A stretch of 64,000 nt of DNA from Kitagawia praeruptora (lineage: Eukaryota > Streptophyta > Magnoliopsida > Apiales > Apiaceae): the NCBI GenBank assembly GCA_037693485.1, contig CM075347.1, positions 150,198,501 to 150,262,500 of the forward strand, written 5' to 3'. Below, piece after piece: positions 1 through 10,873 of the stretch. The translations under genes were made by a program, and so were the position numbers. Every line of letters starts with the position of its first letter. Within the stretch, counting starts at the first letter, position 1. Under the pieces are notes generated by a model, which worked only from the letters and a program-made list of their open reading frames with translations, was not told the origin of the DNA and searched no databases.

Positions 1-940
1 ACCTCTAATATAGTATCTCATTCATTTGAATTTTACCTTTCCTAAATAGTATTTTAATTAATTTTAATATGTCTAATGACAATCATGTATTCATTTCGTA
101 ACTCCTTTTCAATTTTGTAGGCAATTATATAGGGGGTTTAATTTTCATTTAAAGTATTGGTCAGGTTTTTTTTGGTCTTTAATGCTAGTATAATTGTTAT
201 TTCTTTGTCTATATCTAGCCTTTAATTTTGCTGATCGAAATACTTTAATGTGTGATTGGTTTATGTTCATATACATAATAATATAAATTAGGTAAATGTA
301 AATTAGGTGATTTGATTATGTTTCATAATTTTAGTCTTAAAAGTGTAATGTGATGGTTGTTAAGTATGAAATGGATTCGGTAAATAAGTTCGCTATTGTT
401 AAGGCCATTTCTTTTGGTTTTAATTTTTTGAAACTCCGTTCCATTTATGGATCAATGCTAATTATGCCTTGATGGCTGTTTTTGTACCATTAATGGGTGG
501 CCAGAAAGGATGGCGTATATTTTGGTCTTTTATAGCCAATCAAGTGCCATTTTGTTGGCTTTGTTTGTTTATTTCCTTTAAATTATATTTTTATATATAT
601 TTTACTTTTGTGTCTAACCAAAGTTTTTTGGTTAGATTTTATTTTATTTCCTTTTATTATGAAATTTTAACACATATGTTTTCATTAATAAGTTATTATT
701 GGATGTATTTTCTTTTTTATTTTTATAGTATATATAATTTTTTACATATCGATTGGAGACTTATTAGTTTGATTGCCTTTTATTGTTCAGGTGAACTATT
801 TTTTTGGAAGTGGGCTGGTTTACAAGTTAGACTTACTTGGATGGGAAGAAGTATAAATGAAGAAGGATGATGGTTCTTGGGATGGGAAGCAATAAAAAAG
901 AAGATGGATGGAAGCAACGAGAAGTTCTTAGTATATTTTT
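1..940. other. AT-rich stretch without recognisable gene
   Basis: Strongly AT-rich sequence with long T runs. The longest open frame (469-870, plus) is hydrophobic and F/Y/L-rich, as expected from a chance frame through T-rich DNA. I recognise no domain and no clean gene structure. Confidence 0.5.
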
Positions 941-949
941 ACAGTTATT

Positions 950-1882
950 GTATATCGATGTATTATTGGGGGGTGGACACTCTTTTTTCCCCTCTTGAGT
1001 TTTTTTCCCATAGGGTTTTGCTCTTGCGGGGTTTTTAACGAGGCCACCTTTGTAAGGAGTCTTCTCTTCTGAGATAGAGGTGATATTGTCTAAACTTCCG
1101 GAGGAATCTCTTTCTCATGGTTGTCGTAATTCAGGTTACGACCCGTGGATTGGTTAAGCATAGGGGTGAGCAACGGGTCCAACCCGACCCGAACCGAACC
1201 GGACCCGAAAGAACCGAGAACCGAAAAGAACAATTTTTCAGAACCGAACCGGACCCGAAATTGTGATGGACCCGAACCGGACCCGAACCGCGAATTACGG
1301 TTCGGTTCGGTTCTAACCCGAAAGAACCGAAATGTATATATAATATTATATATAATTAATAATATATATAATCAATTAATAATATATATTTAGTATATTA
1401 TTTAAATGTATTATATAATTATATATTAATAATAAATAATTATTAATATATATTATTAATTATATATTAATATATATTATTAATTATATATTAATATATA
1501 TATATATATATTAATATATAATTAATAATATATATTATAATATATTATTTAAATGTATTATATAATTTCGGTTCGGTTCGGTTCTTTCGGGTTTTGGATG
1601 CCAAAAACCGAACCGAACCGAGAACCGAACTATTCTCAATTTCAAGAACCGAACCGGACCCGAATTATAAAAAACCCGAACCGAACCCGAAATTTCGGTT
1701 TGGTTCGGTTCGGTTCCCGGTTCTAACCCGAAAAATGCTCACTCCTAGTTAAGCATACCTTTCGGTTAGATGATTAGCTTTTATGGATGAAAGAATGTCT
1801 CATTTGTTTGTCCCTTTCGGATTGTGTAAATTTTTTCATTAAATGAAATCTTTTTCATTTTGCAAAAAAAATAAAAAAAAGT
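950..1882 (+). mobile_element. Possible retroposon 3' end with poly(A), split by a MITE
   Basis: After removal of the hAT MITE at 1161-1747, the sequence runs continuously through a stretch resembling plant retroelement 3' untranslated regions. It contains a T-rich and G-rich segment with 'tttttaacgaggccacc' near 1025-1045. It ends with 'tgaaatctttttcattttgc' followed by an A-rich tail at about 1863-1880. A terminal poly(A) after this kind of sequence is typical of plant LINEs. No reverse transcriptase is visible upstream, so this would be a 5'-truncated copy. The family assignment is inference. Confidence 0.3.
1161..1747. mobile_element. hAT-type MITE with 8-bp target duplication
   Basis: The ends are inverted repeats, TAGGGGTGAGCA at 1161-1172 and TGCTCACTCCTA at 1736-1747, with one mismatch. 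They are flanked by the identical 8-bp direct repeat GTTAAGCA (1153-1160 and 1748-1755). An 8-bp duplication and this type of terminus fit the hAT superfamily. The 587-bp interior has no coding capacity. Both outer parts are packed with short ACCCGAACCGAACCGG-like repeats in opposite orientations, and the centre (about 1335-1565) is AT-only low-complexity DNA. Confidence 0.85.
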
Positions 1883-2307
1883 TAAACCGTTGTTGTTATG
1901 TGTTATACTTGAAAATTGATATGGGCTCTAAACATATTGTATTAGTTCATCCCAATCAATGAATTGTCATATGTTAAACCAGTTACATTCAATATATTTA
2001 CGAACAATTGATATAGAACTTGTTATATGTATCTTTGTAAATACCTTAATTATAGTTAGAGAATATTGTTTTTGCATATTCTTAGGAAGTAGTTCCACAT
2101 AATTGCCTATAATATAGCCTATAATCATTATGTAAAGTTGTATCCGATTGATTCACATGAATGAGAACACGAGCAAAATATTTCTTAATTCTTCACTTTT
2201 TCTTTTTAAGGGCATTCTTCATTTTATATGACATTATTTATTATCATAATAAAATTAAAAAATTTAATATTTCTTTTTTGAATAAAAATTAATTTATTAA
2301 TGATAAG
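1883..2307. other. AT-rich intergenic DNA
   Basis: No reading frame, repeat or RNA gene that I can support. Confidence 0.5.
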
Positions 2308-2601
2308 TCATACGACATCTACAAACATAGTCGAGTCGAACAAACGTAAACAAGAACAATAGCTGATTAATCCATTTTTCGGGATATAATCAAGCGATTT
2401 GTTGAAAATGATATATTTACAAGTACCCTCTTCACCGCATCCATCTGGAGATTTATATGTACTCGCTTTGTTGTGATCTCCATCTGGATCTAAACCTGTT
2501 TGAGCTATCGACCATGGATGCGATCCTATAAGAACCTTCATCTTTGAACCAAAACCATGAAAATCTTGCCGATCTATACCATCGGCCATGGAACACCCCA
2601 T
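2308..2601 (-). CDS. Unidentified small open frame (97 codons)
   Basis: An ATG-initiated minus-strand frame of 97 codons whose amino-acid mix is less skewed than the chance frames around it. It is Asp/Gly-rich in the first half, with a Cys pair near residues 54 and 60 and a hydrophobic C-terminus. I recognise no family. Its 5' end lies in a 52-bp tandem duplication (from 2572) that also repeats the start region. It could be a gene remnant or a chance frame. Confidence 0.15.
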   Translation of the reverse strand: MGCSMADGIDRQDFHGFGSKMKVLIGSHPWSIAQTGLDPDGDHNKASTYKSPDGCGEEGTCKYIIFNKSLDYIPKNGLISYCSCLRLFDSTMFVDVV

Positions 2602-2654
2602 AACTTAATCAAAACAAAAACCAATCTATACCATCGGCCATGGAACACCCCACA
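2572..2654. repeat. 52-bp tandem duplication interrupted by an LTR element
   Basis: The segment beginning ATCTATACCATCGGCCATGG occurs at 2572 and again at 2624, period 52 bp. The second copy is cut at 2654 by the LTR element and resumes at 5432 with ACAACTTAATCAAAAC, the continuation expected from copy one. The duplication therefore predates the insertion. Confidence 0.8.
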
Positions 2655-3908
2655 TGTAATATCCCGTAATTTTTAGAATAATATTAATAAAGAATAATAG
2701 AATAAAAAGGATTAAAATTAGATTAAAAATAGGATTTAAAATTGGATTGGAATAATGGGCTTAAAACATGGATCATATTTGAATACGGATTATTAGTAGG
2801 TCTGGAATTAGGATTGTAAGACATTATAAATACATCATATTCTTCTTCCTCATCTTTTATAACAAAATTCGTCGGGTTTTATAAACACAATTCAGCAGTC
2901 TTGTAAAATTCGTAAAAAATTCATCGTAAGTCGGAATTGATTGATTCTGGACTTTTCGGAAAGGTCTTTTCGTGCTCTACAACTTTTGTTCTTTGAGTTT
3001 TTCAAGAAAACATCGTTTAGATGGTCAAAAAGGCTAAATATAGATTTTATCAAAATTGTAATCATGGAGTCTTTCAAGATTTTAGATGTCCTGCTTCTGA
3101 TGGGTTGCTAAGGATTGTACATGTGTTCTTATGTGATTATGTGAATTTTTTATTTGCATAATTGAGGTAAGTAACTATTCGTTGCTCCGTATATATTAAT
3201 TTGAAACCTGCTTTATATTACTTGATTACATTATCTTGAATATTTGTGTAAGTAATTATCTGTTGCTCCATATAGTTGTAAGTAACTTTCTGTTGCTCTG
3301 TATTAATCTGAAGCGTGGTTTATGTTGTTTGATTACATATTGTTAGATATTTGTTTTAGTTACGAAAATATGATATTGATAAGATAAGAACAATGTTTTG
3401 ATTCCCCAGTTTTAGTTGCGTATCGAATCATAGAATCCGGTCACTGGATAGTGTGACATATAGAATCATAGAACTAGTTTACGCACGTTCCGGAACACAT
3501 AGATACGTAAACTGGCCCCCATCGAACATAGAACCGTGTCACTGGTTTAGTGTGACCGTAATTTAGAACTGTGGGAATAAAACGTGAATTACTGTTTTGA
3601 TTTTTGTATCGATTTAAAGTTTCAGAATTTTTTTTTTTTTTAAAAAAAATATTATTTTTGAGCCGTTGGGCGATGGTTACTTGCTGGGCTTCGTAGCTCA
3701 TTCTTTTAATTTTCAGGTTCGGTGTAAGAGCGAGTGGATAGCATTGGAGTTCGAAGAGCTTAGGTTCGGAGTAGATTAGCTTTTAGATTGTCATTCTTAG
3801 CTGCGCTTTTGTAATAAGTACCTTTGTAATGGATTTTTGGATTAATAAATTGTAATTTGTTTTAGTTTTCGATTTAGAATTAATAGTCCGAAAAGTCGGG
3901 CTGTTTCA
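2655..3908 (+). repeat. Left LTR of the short gypsy-type element
   Basis: 1254 bp, starting TGTAATATCCCG and ending TTTCA. A TATA-like TTATAAATA lies at about 2824. Positions 2655-3720 match 4076-5145 of the right LTR with scattered substitutions. 3721-3873 has no counterpart, and the last 35 bp match again. Confidence 0.88.
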
Positions 3909-4075
3909 GTTGGCATCAGAGCCAGGTTGTCCTTCGGAGTGTATTAGGTATGGGACTAGTACATTCTCTAGGATGCGATCCTTAGGACTAGACTTTAGGA
4001 AGATGTATCACGAACTTTTTGGAGTTTAGGACTGTTGTGAATTTGGGGACCAAATTCTTTTTAAGGAGGGTAGTA

Positions 4076-5431
4076 TGTAATATCCCGTAATTTTTAGAAT
4101 AATATTAATAAAGAATAATAGAATGAAAAGGATTAAAATTAGATTAAAAATAGGATTTAAAATTGGATTGGAATAATGGGCTTAAAACATGGATCAGATT
4201 TGAATACGGATTATTAGTAGGTCTGGAATTAGGATTGTAAGACGTTATAAATACATCATATTCTTCTTCCTCATCTTTTATAACAAAATTCGTCGGGTTT
4301 TATAAACACAATTCAGCATTCTTGTAAAATTCGTAGAAAATTCATCGTAAGTCGGAATTCATTGATTCTGGACTTTTCGGAAAGGTCTTTTCGTGCTCTA
4401 CAACTTTCGTTCTTTGAGTTTTTCAAGAAAACAATGTTTAGATGGTCAAAAAGGCTAAATACAGATCTGATCAAAATTGTAATCATGGAGTCTTTCAAGA
4501 TTTTAGATGTCCTGCTTCTGATGGGTTGCTAAGGATTGTACATGTGTTCTTATGTGATTATGTGAATTTTATTTGCGTAATTGAGGTAAGTAACTATTCG
4601 TTGCTCCGTATATATTAATTTGAAACCTGCTTTATATTACTTGATTACATTATCTTGAATATTTGTGTAAGTAATTATCTGTTGCTCCATATAGTTGTAA
4701 GTAACTTTCTGTTGCTCTGTATTAATCTGAAGCGTGGTTTATGTTGTTTGATTACATATTGTTAGATATTTGTTTTAGTTACGAAAATATGATATTGATA
4801 AGATAAGAACAATGTTTTGATTCCCCAGTTTTAGTTGCGTATCGAATCATAGAATCCGGTCACTGGATAGTGTGACATATAGAATCATAGAACTAGTTTA
4901 CGCACGTTCCGGAACACATAGATACGTAAACTGGCCCCCATCGAACATAGAACCGTGTCACTAGTTTAGTGTGACCGTAATTTAGAACTGTGGGAATAAA
5001 ACGTGAATTACTGTTTTGATTTTTGTATCGATTTAAAGTTTCAGAAATTTTGTTTTTTTTTAAAAAAAAATATTGTTTTTGAGCCGTTGGGCGATGGTTA
5101 CTTGCTAGGCTTCGCAGCTCATTGTTTTAATATGTTTCAGGTTCAGACTTTTGGAAGCTTCTTAAGATAAAGGATTTGAACTATGTGGATTTCGTGCTAC
5201 TTGATTTAGATGCTATTATTGGAAAAGACTTATCACATTATTGAATAAACTTTCAATACTTTATAGATATTGAATATTGGATTTGTGGAGCTGCGTCTCC
5301 GATTTTATTGAATTATTTGAGTTTGACCGCTGCATTTGACTTTATGGAATATTTGGTTTATTTGAATAAAGAAATTCAGTTTATTTAAGTTCGTAATTAG
5401 AATTAATAGTCCGAAAAGTCGTGCTGTTACA
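4076..5431 (+). repeat. Right LTR of the short gypsy-type element
   Basis: 1356 bp, starting TGTAATATCCCG and ending GTTACA. The first about 1070 bp are homologous to the left LTR. Positions 5146-5396 are unrelated to the corresponding part of the left LTR. The shared end TTAGAATTAATAGTCCGAAA resumes at 5397. Confidence 0.88.
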
Positions 5432-5436
5432 CCACA

Positions 5437-5977
5437 ACTTAATCAAAACAAAAACCAAATTCTCACAAGGAGAGACTGACACAACCAAAATAAATTGGGA
5501 ACTTATTGAAACCCAAACAAATTGAGAACTTTATTGAATGAAAAACAAGACATGAAAGCAGGAAAAACGAAAAGAAATTGGGGTTTTCCACCGGTGAAAA
5601 CCGATGAAAGCCCCCTCAAAACTTTTTAATGGAGACTAGGGTTAGAAGGGGTAGAGAGAGAAAGAATGAGTCCGTAAGAAAACTTAATTAAAAATTTTAT
5701 ATTTCTAACTACTCACCTACATTTAAGTTAAGTGAAATACCACATTTTAATTTAAATACAAGGTGGATATTTTTATAATTATAAAATTGATCAAATATTT
5801 ATAATTAATTCACTAAAATGTACTAGGTACTTAAATAATTTTTTAAAAACGTACTCGAGAGTATATTTTTAAAATTTAAAATAATGTTTATTTATAAAAT
5901 ATATTCTTCACTAAGATTTAAAAAGATGAAATGAATTTTTCAAGAAAAAAAATGAAAAAAAAGCTCTAAAAAAAATG
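5437..5977. other. Intergenic DNA without recognisable gene
   Basis: Continuation of the tandem duplication, then a moderately complex segment (about 5460-5680) and AT-rich DNA. No supported frame or RNA gene. Confidence 0.5.
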
Positions 5978-6220
5978 GGGAAATTCTCAATGGTGCCCTT
6001 CTGTTATTGACTTTTCCAAGTGGTGCCATTTCGTGTTTTTGACTTACGAGTGGTACCCTTATATTTTTGACTTTTCCATGAAATACCACTATATCAACCA
6101 AAATATTAGTATCTGAAATTCTCAATGGCGCCCTTGTCAGTTGAATAATGAAGGGTACCGACGGGAAAAGGGTACCATTGGCAAAAGCCAAAAGTACAAG
6201 GGTACCATTGAGAATTTCCC
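5978..6220. mobile_element. Mutator-type MITE, 243 bp
   Basis: Inverted termini GGGAAATTCTCAATGGTGCC (5978) and GGTACCATTGAGAATTTCCC (ending 6220). They are flanked by a 9-bp direct repeat AAAAAAATG (5969-5977 and 6221-6229), the duplication length typical of Mutator-like elements. The A-rich target makes the duplication slightly less certain. The interior repeats the 'ggtacc/ggtgcc ... gacttttcc' motif several times. The frames through it on both strands are chance frames. Confidence 0.75.
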
Positions 6221-6333
6221 AAAAAAATGAAATGAAATTTAACTTAGATTTGGGCGGCAAAAGGGGGTTCAAATACCAAGACTCCAAGAGCCCATTTATT
6301 GACACCAATCACACGCAACTCACCTGGATAAAA

Positions 6334-6775
6334 GGTCCTTTATCTCACAATTTGGAGTAAAATGGTCCAAAATATCACAATTCCAGAAAATGGCCCTTAC
6401 TATCACACCAAAACGCAACAAAAGTATGCGTTTATACAAATTTCTGAATTTCTCCTTATTTGGAGGCTGCATTGGGCCTCATCTGAATATGTGAAAACGC
6501 ATTCCATGTTAGCGTTTTTGAAACAAAAACGCATGAACAATATGCGTGGCTCATATACACGCATTTTTTAGATGTGTTTTTTTATTATTTTTTTATTTTT
6601 TTTGATTTTTTTTTTTGAAATTTTGTTTTAAATTACAAAATTAGTAAAAACGTATATTAAAAATGCGTTTTTAGAAAACGCAAAAAAATAATGCATTTTT
6701 GAGGGATAAAAAAGACCTTTTTTCAGAATTGTGATATTTTGGATCATTTTACTCCAAATTGTGATGGAAAGGACC
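6334..6775. mobile_element. MITE with about 45-bp terminal inverted repeats
   Basis: GGTCCTTTATCTCACAATTT at the left is mirrored by AAATTGTGATGGAAAGGACC at the right. The match extends about 45 bp with few mismatches. The interior (about 6400-6700) is a degenerate palindrome of 'aaaacgca/tgcgtttt' motifs and T runs. I could not settle the target duplication, so the superfamily is open. Confidence 0.7.
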
Positions 6776-6811
6776 ATCCCCACTCACACCTGATCGCCTA
6801 ACTCTCAAATA

Positions 6812-6863
6812 CATACACACTCTCTCTCTCACACACACATCTCCCTCTCTCTGTCTCTCTCAG
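6812..6863. repeat. CT/CA microsatellite in a likely 5' leader
   Basis: Runs of CT and CA just upstream of the F-box reading frame at 7035. Pyrimidine-rich repeats are common in plant 5' untranslated leaders, so this may be the old leader of the broken gene. Confidence 0.6.
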
Positions 6864-7034
6864 CTCAATCTTCAATCTCGACATCGATTTTGCCCAGTTC
6901 TTCAAATCCTATAAATAATTCTTCAATCAATTACTGAATCCCAATTGCCCAAATTTTCGATTTTGCACTCTTCAAAACATCTGAATCTCAATTCTTGAAA
7001 AAACCCTAATTGTTCAATTGTCCAATCAACCCTA

Positions 7035-9931
7035 ATGGCTCTGGATTTACTTTCCGTTTCAAGATCGGATGGTTCTTCAATCAGTTTATGCGAGGACCTG
7101 ACGAAAGCGGTCCTGATCCGAACCCCCATTGAGGGGTTGAGATGCTGCAAGTTTGTATCAAGAACCTGGGGTTCTTGGTTGTCTACACTTGAGTTTCATC
7201 AATTGTATAAGTCTCAGAAAACCCCAATTTCCCAATTGGTGCTTCCGGCCTCCGATGAAGATAAGCGATGTAAGACCCTCCTTTCTCTTCCTTCTTCCAT
7301 TCAGACCCACCCCCTGTTCAGTTGAAGAAACTCCCTTTCTATGTATTCAACATGTTCTTAGTGGCATCCTACATGGGATTGTTGTGTATGTCGGATCCAC
7401 CTCGCCAGATTCTAGGAAGGTCAATTGTTTGGAATCCATTAACTGGGGAGGGAAAATCATCCAATTTCCTCCAAATATCTTGAAGTCTGTGTCGTTTGGT
7501 TTAGGTTTCGACGGAGTTCAATTTAATTTGGTAAAATTGTCTGCTAAGACTCCGCATTCCACTTTCCATCGTAATCATAAGTCTACGCTTCTTGAAATTT
7601 TTGCTGTTAATGATAATGTATGGAAGGAAAAGGAGATTATGATTCCATTCCATCCATTAGAAGAAAAATGTTGCTTCATACTTGCTGGAATTCCGTACTG
7701 GGAGGGTTTTAAATCATTCGATACGCCTATCTTGCTTTGGTACGATACAAAAACTGATCTCCATGGAGAGATCCAGTATCCGGTTATTAACGAAGAAGTA
7801 GGTGTTGTCAATCCGAAAATGTTAATCATTAATAACAGGATTGTTGCCCTAATTACTGATAAGTCTCACAGATGCATTAAATCTTACAATCTGGAATCAG
7901 ATGAATCATGGTCTAGAGGGTTTACTATCGGTCCAAATGAATTTCTGTGCAAGGAAGTTGTTGGGGCGCAATATAATGCAGGAGTGATTTTGTGTTGGAA
8001 CTTGTATGAGGGCAAAGAGTTGTTTGATGTTGCCAATAATGTTTCACACCCTGTCCCATATGTAGGAAGGTTTTCACCTGTGTGGTCACAAACACTTACC
8101 TGAAACACTAATAGGTGTTGGTTCAGGAGCCATGCTTTTAACTGAAGAGAACTTGGTTTGTACTTCTAAACCAAATCTTAGAAGGTAGAACTTGATTTGT
8201 ATTATCATTTTATCACCAACTTGTTAATGGTTTTGTATACAGAAATACAGGGTGATTAATGGCTCTCGTAAGTCTAAGTGTCCATCACTAGAAAACATTT
8301 ACAAGGACTTACTTTGTCGAAGAGATGCAATCATAAAAGCTCTCACTACAGGTAATTTGATATTGACTGTATAGACTATTTTGAGCGGCGGCGGCTCTCC
8401 TTTGACAAGTGAGAAGTTATAGCATATGGCAACTTTATGCAACAGAAAAGCAATGCTATAACTTCTCACTTGTCAAAGAAGAGCCGCTGCTCAAAATAGT
8501 CTATACAGTCAATATCAAATTACCTGTAGTGAGAGCTTTTATGATTGCATCTCTTCGACAAAGTAGGTCCTTGTAAATGTTTTCCAGTGATGGACACTTA
8601 GACTTACGAGAGCCATTAGTCACCCTGTATTTCTGTATACAAAATCATTAACAAGTTAGTGATAAAATGATAATACAAATCAAGTTCTGCCTTCTAAGAT
8701 TTGGTTTAGAAGTACAAACCAAGTTCTCTTCAGTTAAAAGCATGGCTCCTGAATCAACACCTATTAGTGTTTCTGAATTGTGTAACTTGGTTATGTGAAT
8801 TGAAATCATAAATTGGGAACTAATAAACTTCTATTTTATTTGTGGAAAAATAGAGGTTGCAGATCACTGCCTCTATGGGTTTACTGATGGACATTGGGAA
8901 GTTAAAGTTCCCGATGATCAGTTCGGACTAGGGTTTCCACACCCGAAACCTGTGACTTACCTTGATAGACATCTGAAGAATGACAATAACTGGTTGGCGC
9001 ATGTTTCTGTCCAGAGTGAAAGTTGGCTATACTCAATAGCGCTTTACTACATTGCTGAGTTGGGACTTGATGCAGAAGAGAGGTACTACATTACTATATT
9101 TTTGTTGATTTATTTCTACAATTATGCCTGTATCTCTCTCTATATATCAACTGTTGTCTGCATATTCACACATATAATCTCCAAAAATACCAAAACCGTA
9201 CGAATATTCAACTTAATTCTACCTATTCTGTTGTTGTTTTGGTATTGCTTACATCTAATTCCAATTGTTAGTAGTTGATACTGGATTATGTAGATCTGGC
9301 GGTTTTGAGCAGTTGAGTTATATTGTTAGAACTTGAATTGTGGTGAATTCTTGGGAGTTGATCAATTACTGTTGATTGCTAGTTTCAATAGATTTATTTT
9401 TGAATTCGGTTCTGATTTTGATTCATAGCGGATTGTAATGGTTAGTTCTAAGTATGAGGATTGAAGTTGGCACCTTCAGTTCTGCTGCATAATTGATGTA
9501 GTGTTTGGATAATATTGTGTGCTGAATCTGGAATTTAGTGGATATAGAGGTTGAGACTTAGTAATTGAGAATGTAGCAAACAAAAAAAAAATGAAGAAGA
9601 CAGAGCCTTCAATGAAATACTCCAAAGTTTAATGAATTGCCGTGTTAAGAAAAAGACACCAAAGCTCATTCCACAAATTGTCATGATCCTTGCATATTCC
9701 TATTTTATAATCTCAAAAAACACCAAAACATACAAATATACAACTTTAAAAAATTCAGTTCCTGGATGACCTTGTGGTTTAATAGTTGTGTATCCTGTAT
9801 ATAACATGAAACATCTATTAATTTTCAGGGATAAGCTCTGGAGCATGTTACTTGTCCTTCCTCCCATAGATGAAGTAACTGGATTTGCCATTCAACCAAG
9901 TGAGGAGGACGAGGAAATAGACTTTGCCTAA
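7035..9931 (+). pseudogene. F-box / Alfin-domain chimeric gene, frameshifted
   Basis: The ATG at 7035 opens a frame with an F-box-like N-terminus (residues about 18-62: CEDLTKAVLIRTPIEGLRCC, then FVSRTWGSWL). The frame stops at 7323. The body reads in alternating frames: SYMGLLCMSDPP, then DSRK, then SIVWNPLTGEG, then GKIIQFPPNIL, then a long frame to 8103. This indicates several frameshifts. A further shift near 8085-8100 gives an exon ending at 8184. Exons at 8251-8351, 8854-9082 and 9829-9931 then join in frame with GT-AG borders and match the N-terminal domain of plant Alfin-like proteins (LENIYKDLLCRRDAIIKALT, CLYGFTDGHWEV, LGLDAEER, LPPIDEVTG). The tail is acidic (SEEDEEIDFA) and no PHD finger follows. 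F-box proteins recruit substrates to SCF ubiquitin ligases; Alfin proteins bind chromatin. The Alfin exons themselves are open, so a short product is conceivable. Confidence 0.7.
8102..8773. repeat. 0.32-kb inverted duplication of the gene's own exons
   Basis: 8102-8425 and 8453-8773 are near-perfect reverse complements around a 27-nt spacer. The clearest differences are an extra CGG triplet in the left arm (GAGCGGCGGCGG against GAGCAGCGG) and scattered single changes. The left arm holds the exon ending at 8184, the 66-bp intron, the whole exon 8251-8351 and the start of the next intron. The right arm lies inside that next intron (8352-8853). A primary transcript would fold into a stem of more than 300 bp that sequesters exon 8251-8351. 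Confidence 0.95.
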
Positions 9932-10283
9932 TCTGAAAGGTAATAATCATTTTTGTTTTTTTTGGGGGGGGGGGATTGTTTTTGGTATGAAAAGGCTCAG
10001 TATAGCACGCTAACTAGAACAATTGTCCAGAATAGAACACACAAAACAAGTCAGGTAACTTGCCTGTGCAAGCTTATGGTTAAAAGGAAATGTTGTCTAT
10101 TTGGTTTGTAATTTTTATTAGTGGTTGCAGCCTTCTTTGACAATGAGATGGCTTATAGTTGAATTGATGCAGGTTGATTGAGAGAGAAGACTACCTTATG
10201 AAGAGCAAGCTGCTGGACAGATTGGCAATGTACTCAGTTCGATCTCCAATTGTGAATGCCTTTTTTTTTTGTCTGGATGAAAA

Positions 10284-10407
10284 TACTGCTATAAGGTGGT
10301 GGATGAGCCATAAAACTGATGTTAGCTTAATTCATTACTAAGATTTACTGCTGTAATTAGGTGGATGAGCCTTAAAACTGATGTTAGCTTAATTCATTAC
10401 TAAGATT
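10284..10407. repeat. 62-bp tandem duplication
   Basis: Two copies (10284-10345 and 10346-10407) of a unit starting TACTGCT and containing GATGAGCC and TAATTCATTACTAAGATT, with a few differences. It lies downstream of the Alfin exons. Confidence 0.85.
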
Positions 10408-10773
10408 GATCACTATTTTAGCGTGCTCCCTTCTCGGCCGGGAGCTCCTATTTGTGTAATAACCTTGGGGGAAAGAGTTTTACCGTTTTTGATAGCATAT
10501 CTTGTACTGAAATCTATAAATAGTTCCATAAATATTGAAGACACGTTAAACTTACCTCCTATCGCTCAGAATTAATGAGTATTTAAATGTTGTGTATACT
10601 TCAGAACTCCTTGGAAGAATACCCAAGATGTGAGAAAGTAGGAAAACAAAGTAGGCATAGCAAAATTGTGAAAGCTCTTGGAGGCACATCAACATTCTTT
10701 TCAGAAAACTAATAAAAATGCTTCCTACGACGTTTAGTAAGTATCTCGTGGCATTTGCGCGAAGCTGACACAC

Positions 10774-10873
10774 CATGGTGCTGCTGCTAACCAACATATT
10801 ACCTACCATATGTGAGTGGCCGTCATGGTGCTGCTGCTAACCAACATATTACCTACCATATGTGAGTGGCCGT
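10774..10873. repeat. Perfect 50-bp tandem duplication
   Basis: CATGGTGCTGCTGCTAACCA begins both copies at 10774 and 10824. The 50-bp units look identical, so the duplication is recent or could be an assembly artefact. Confidence 0.9.

Larger units (their letters stand above)
2655..5431 (+). mobile_element. Non-autonomous gypsy-type LTR element (TRIM/LARD-like)
   Basis: Two long direct repeats (2655-3908 and 4076-5431) bracket an internal region of only 167 bp. The 5-bp target duplication CCACA lies at 2650-2654 and 5432-5436. A primer-binding site matching the 3' end of initiator tRNA-Met (TGGCATCAGAGCC) starts at 3911. A purine tract, AAGGAGGGTAGTA, ends at 4075 just before the right LTR. 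Nothing inside can encode gag or pol. The end of the internal region (GGGACCAAATTCTTTTTAAG) looks like the 3' end of plant Ty3/gypsy interiors. Mobilisation would need proteins from an autonomous relative. The LTR 3' ends do not match each other (see findings). Confidence 0.88.

Noticed and set aside
469..870. 133-codon plus frame
   Set aside because: Composition is F/Y/L/I-rich, as expected from T-rich DNA. No domain, no conserved motif, no gene context.
7575..8108. Minus-strand frames over the F-box region
   Set aside because: Shadows of the plus-strand F-box body, which carries the recognisable family sequence.
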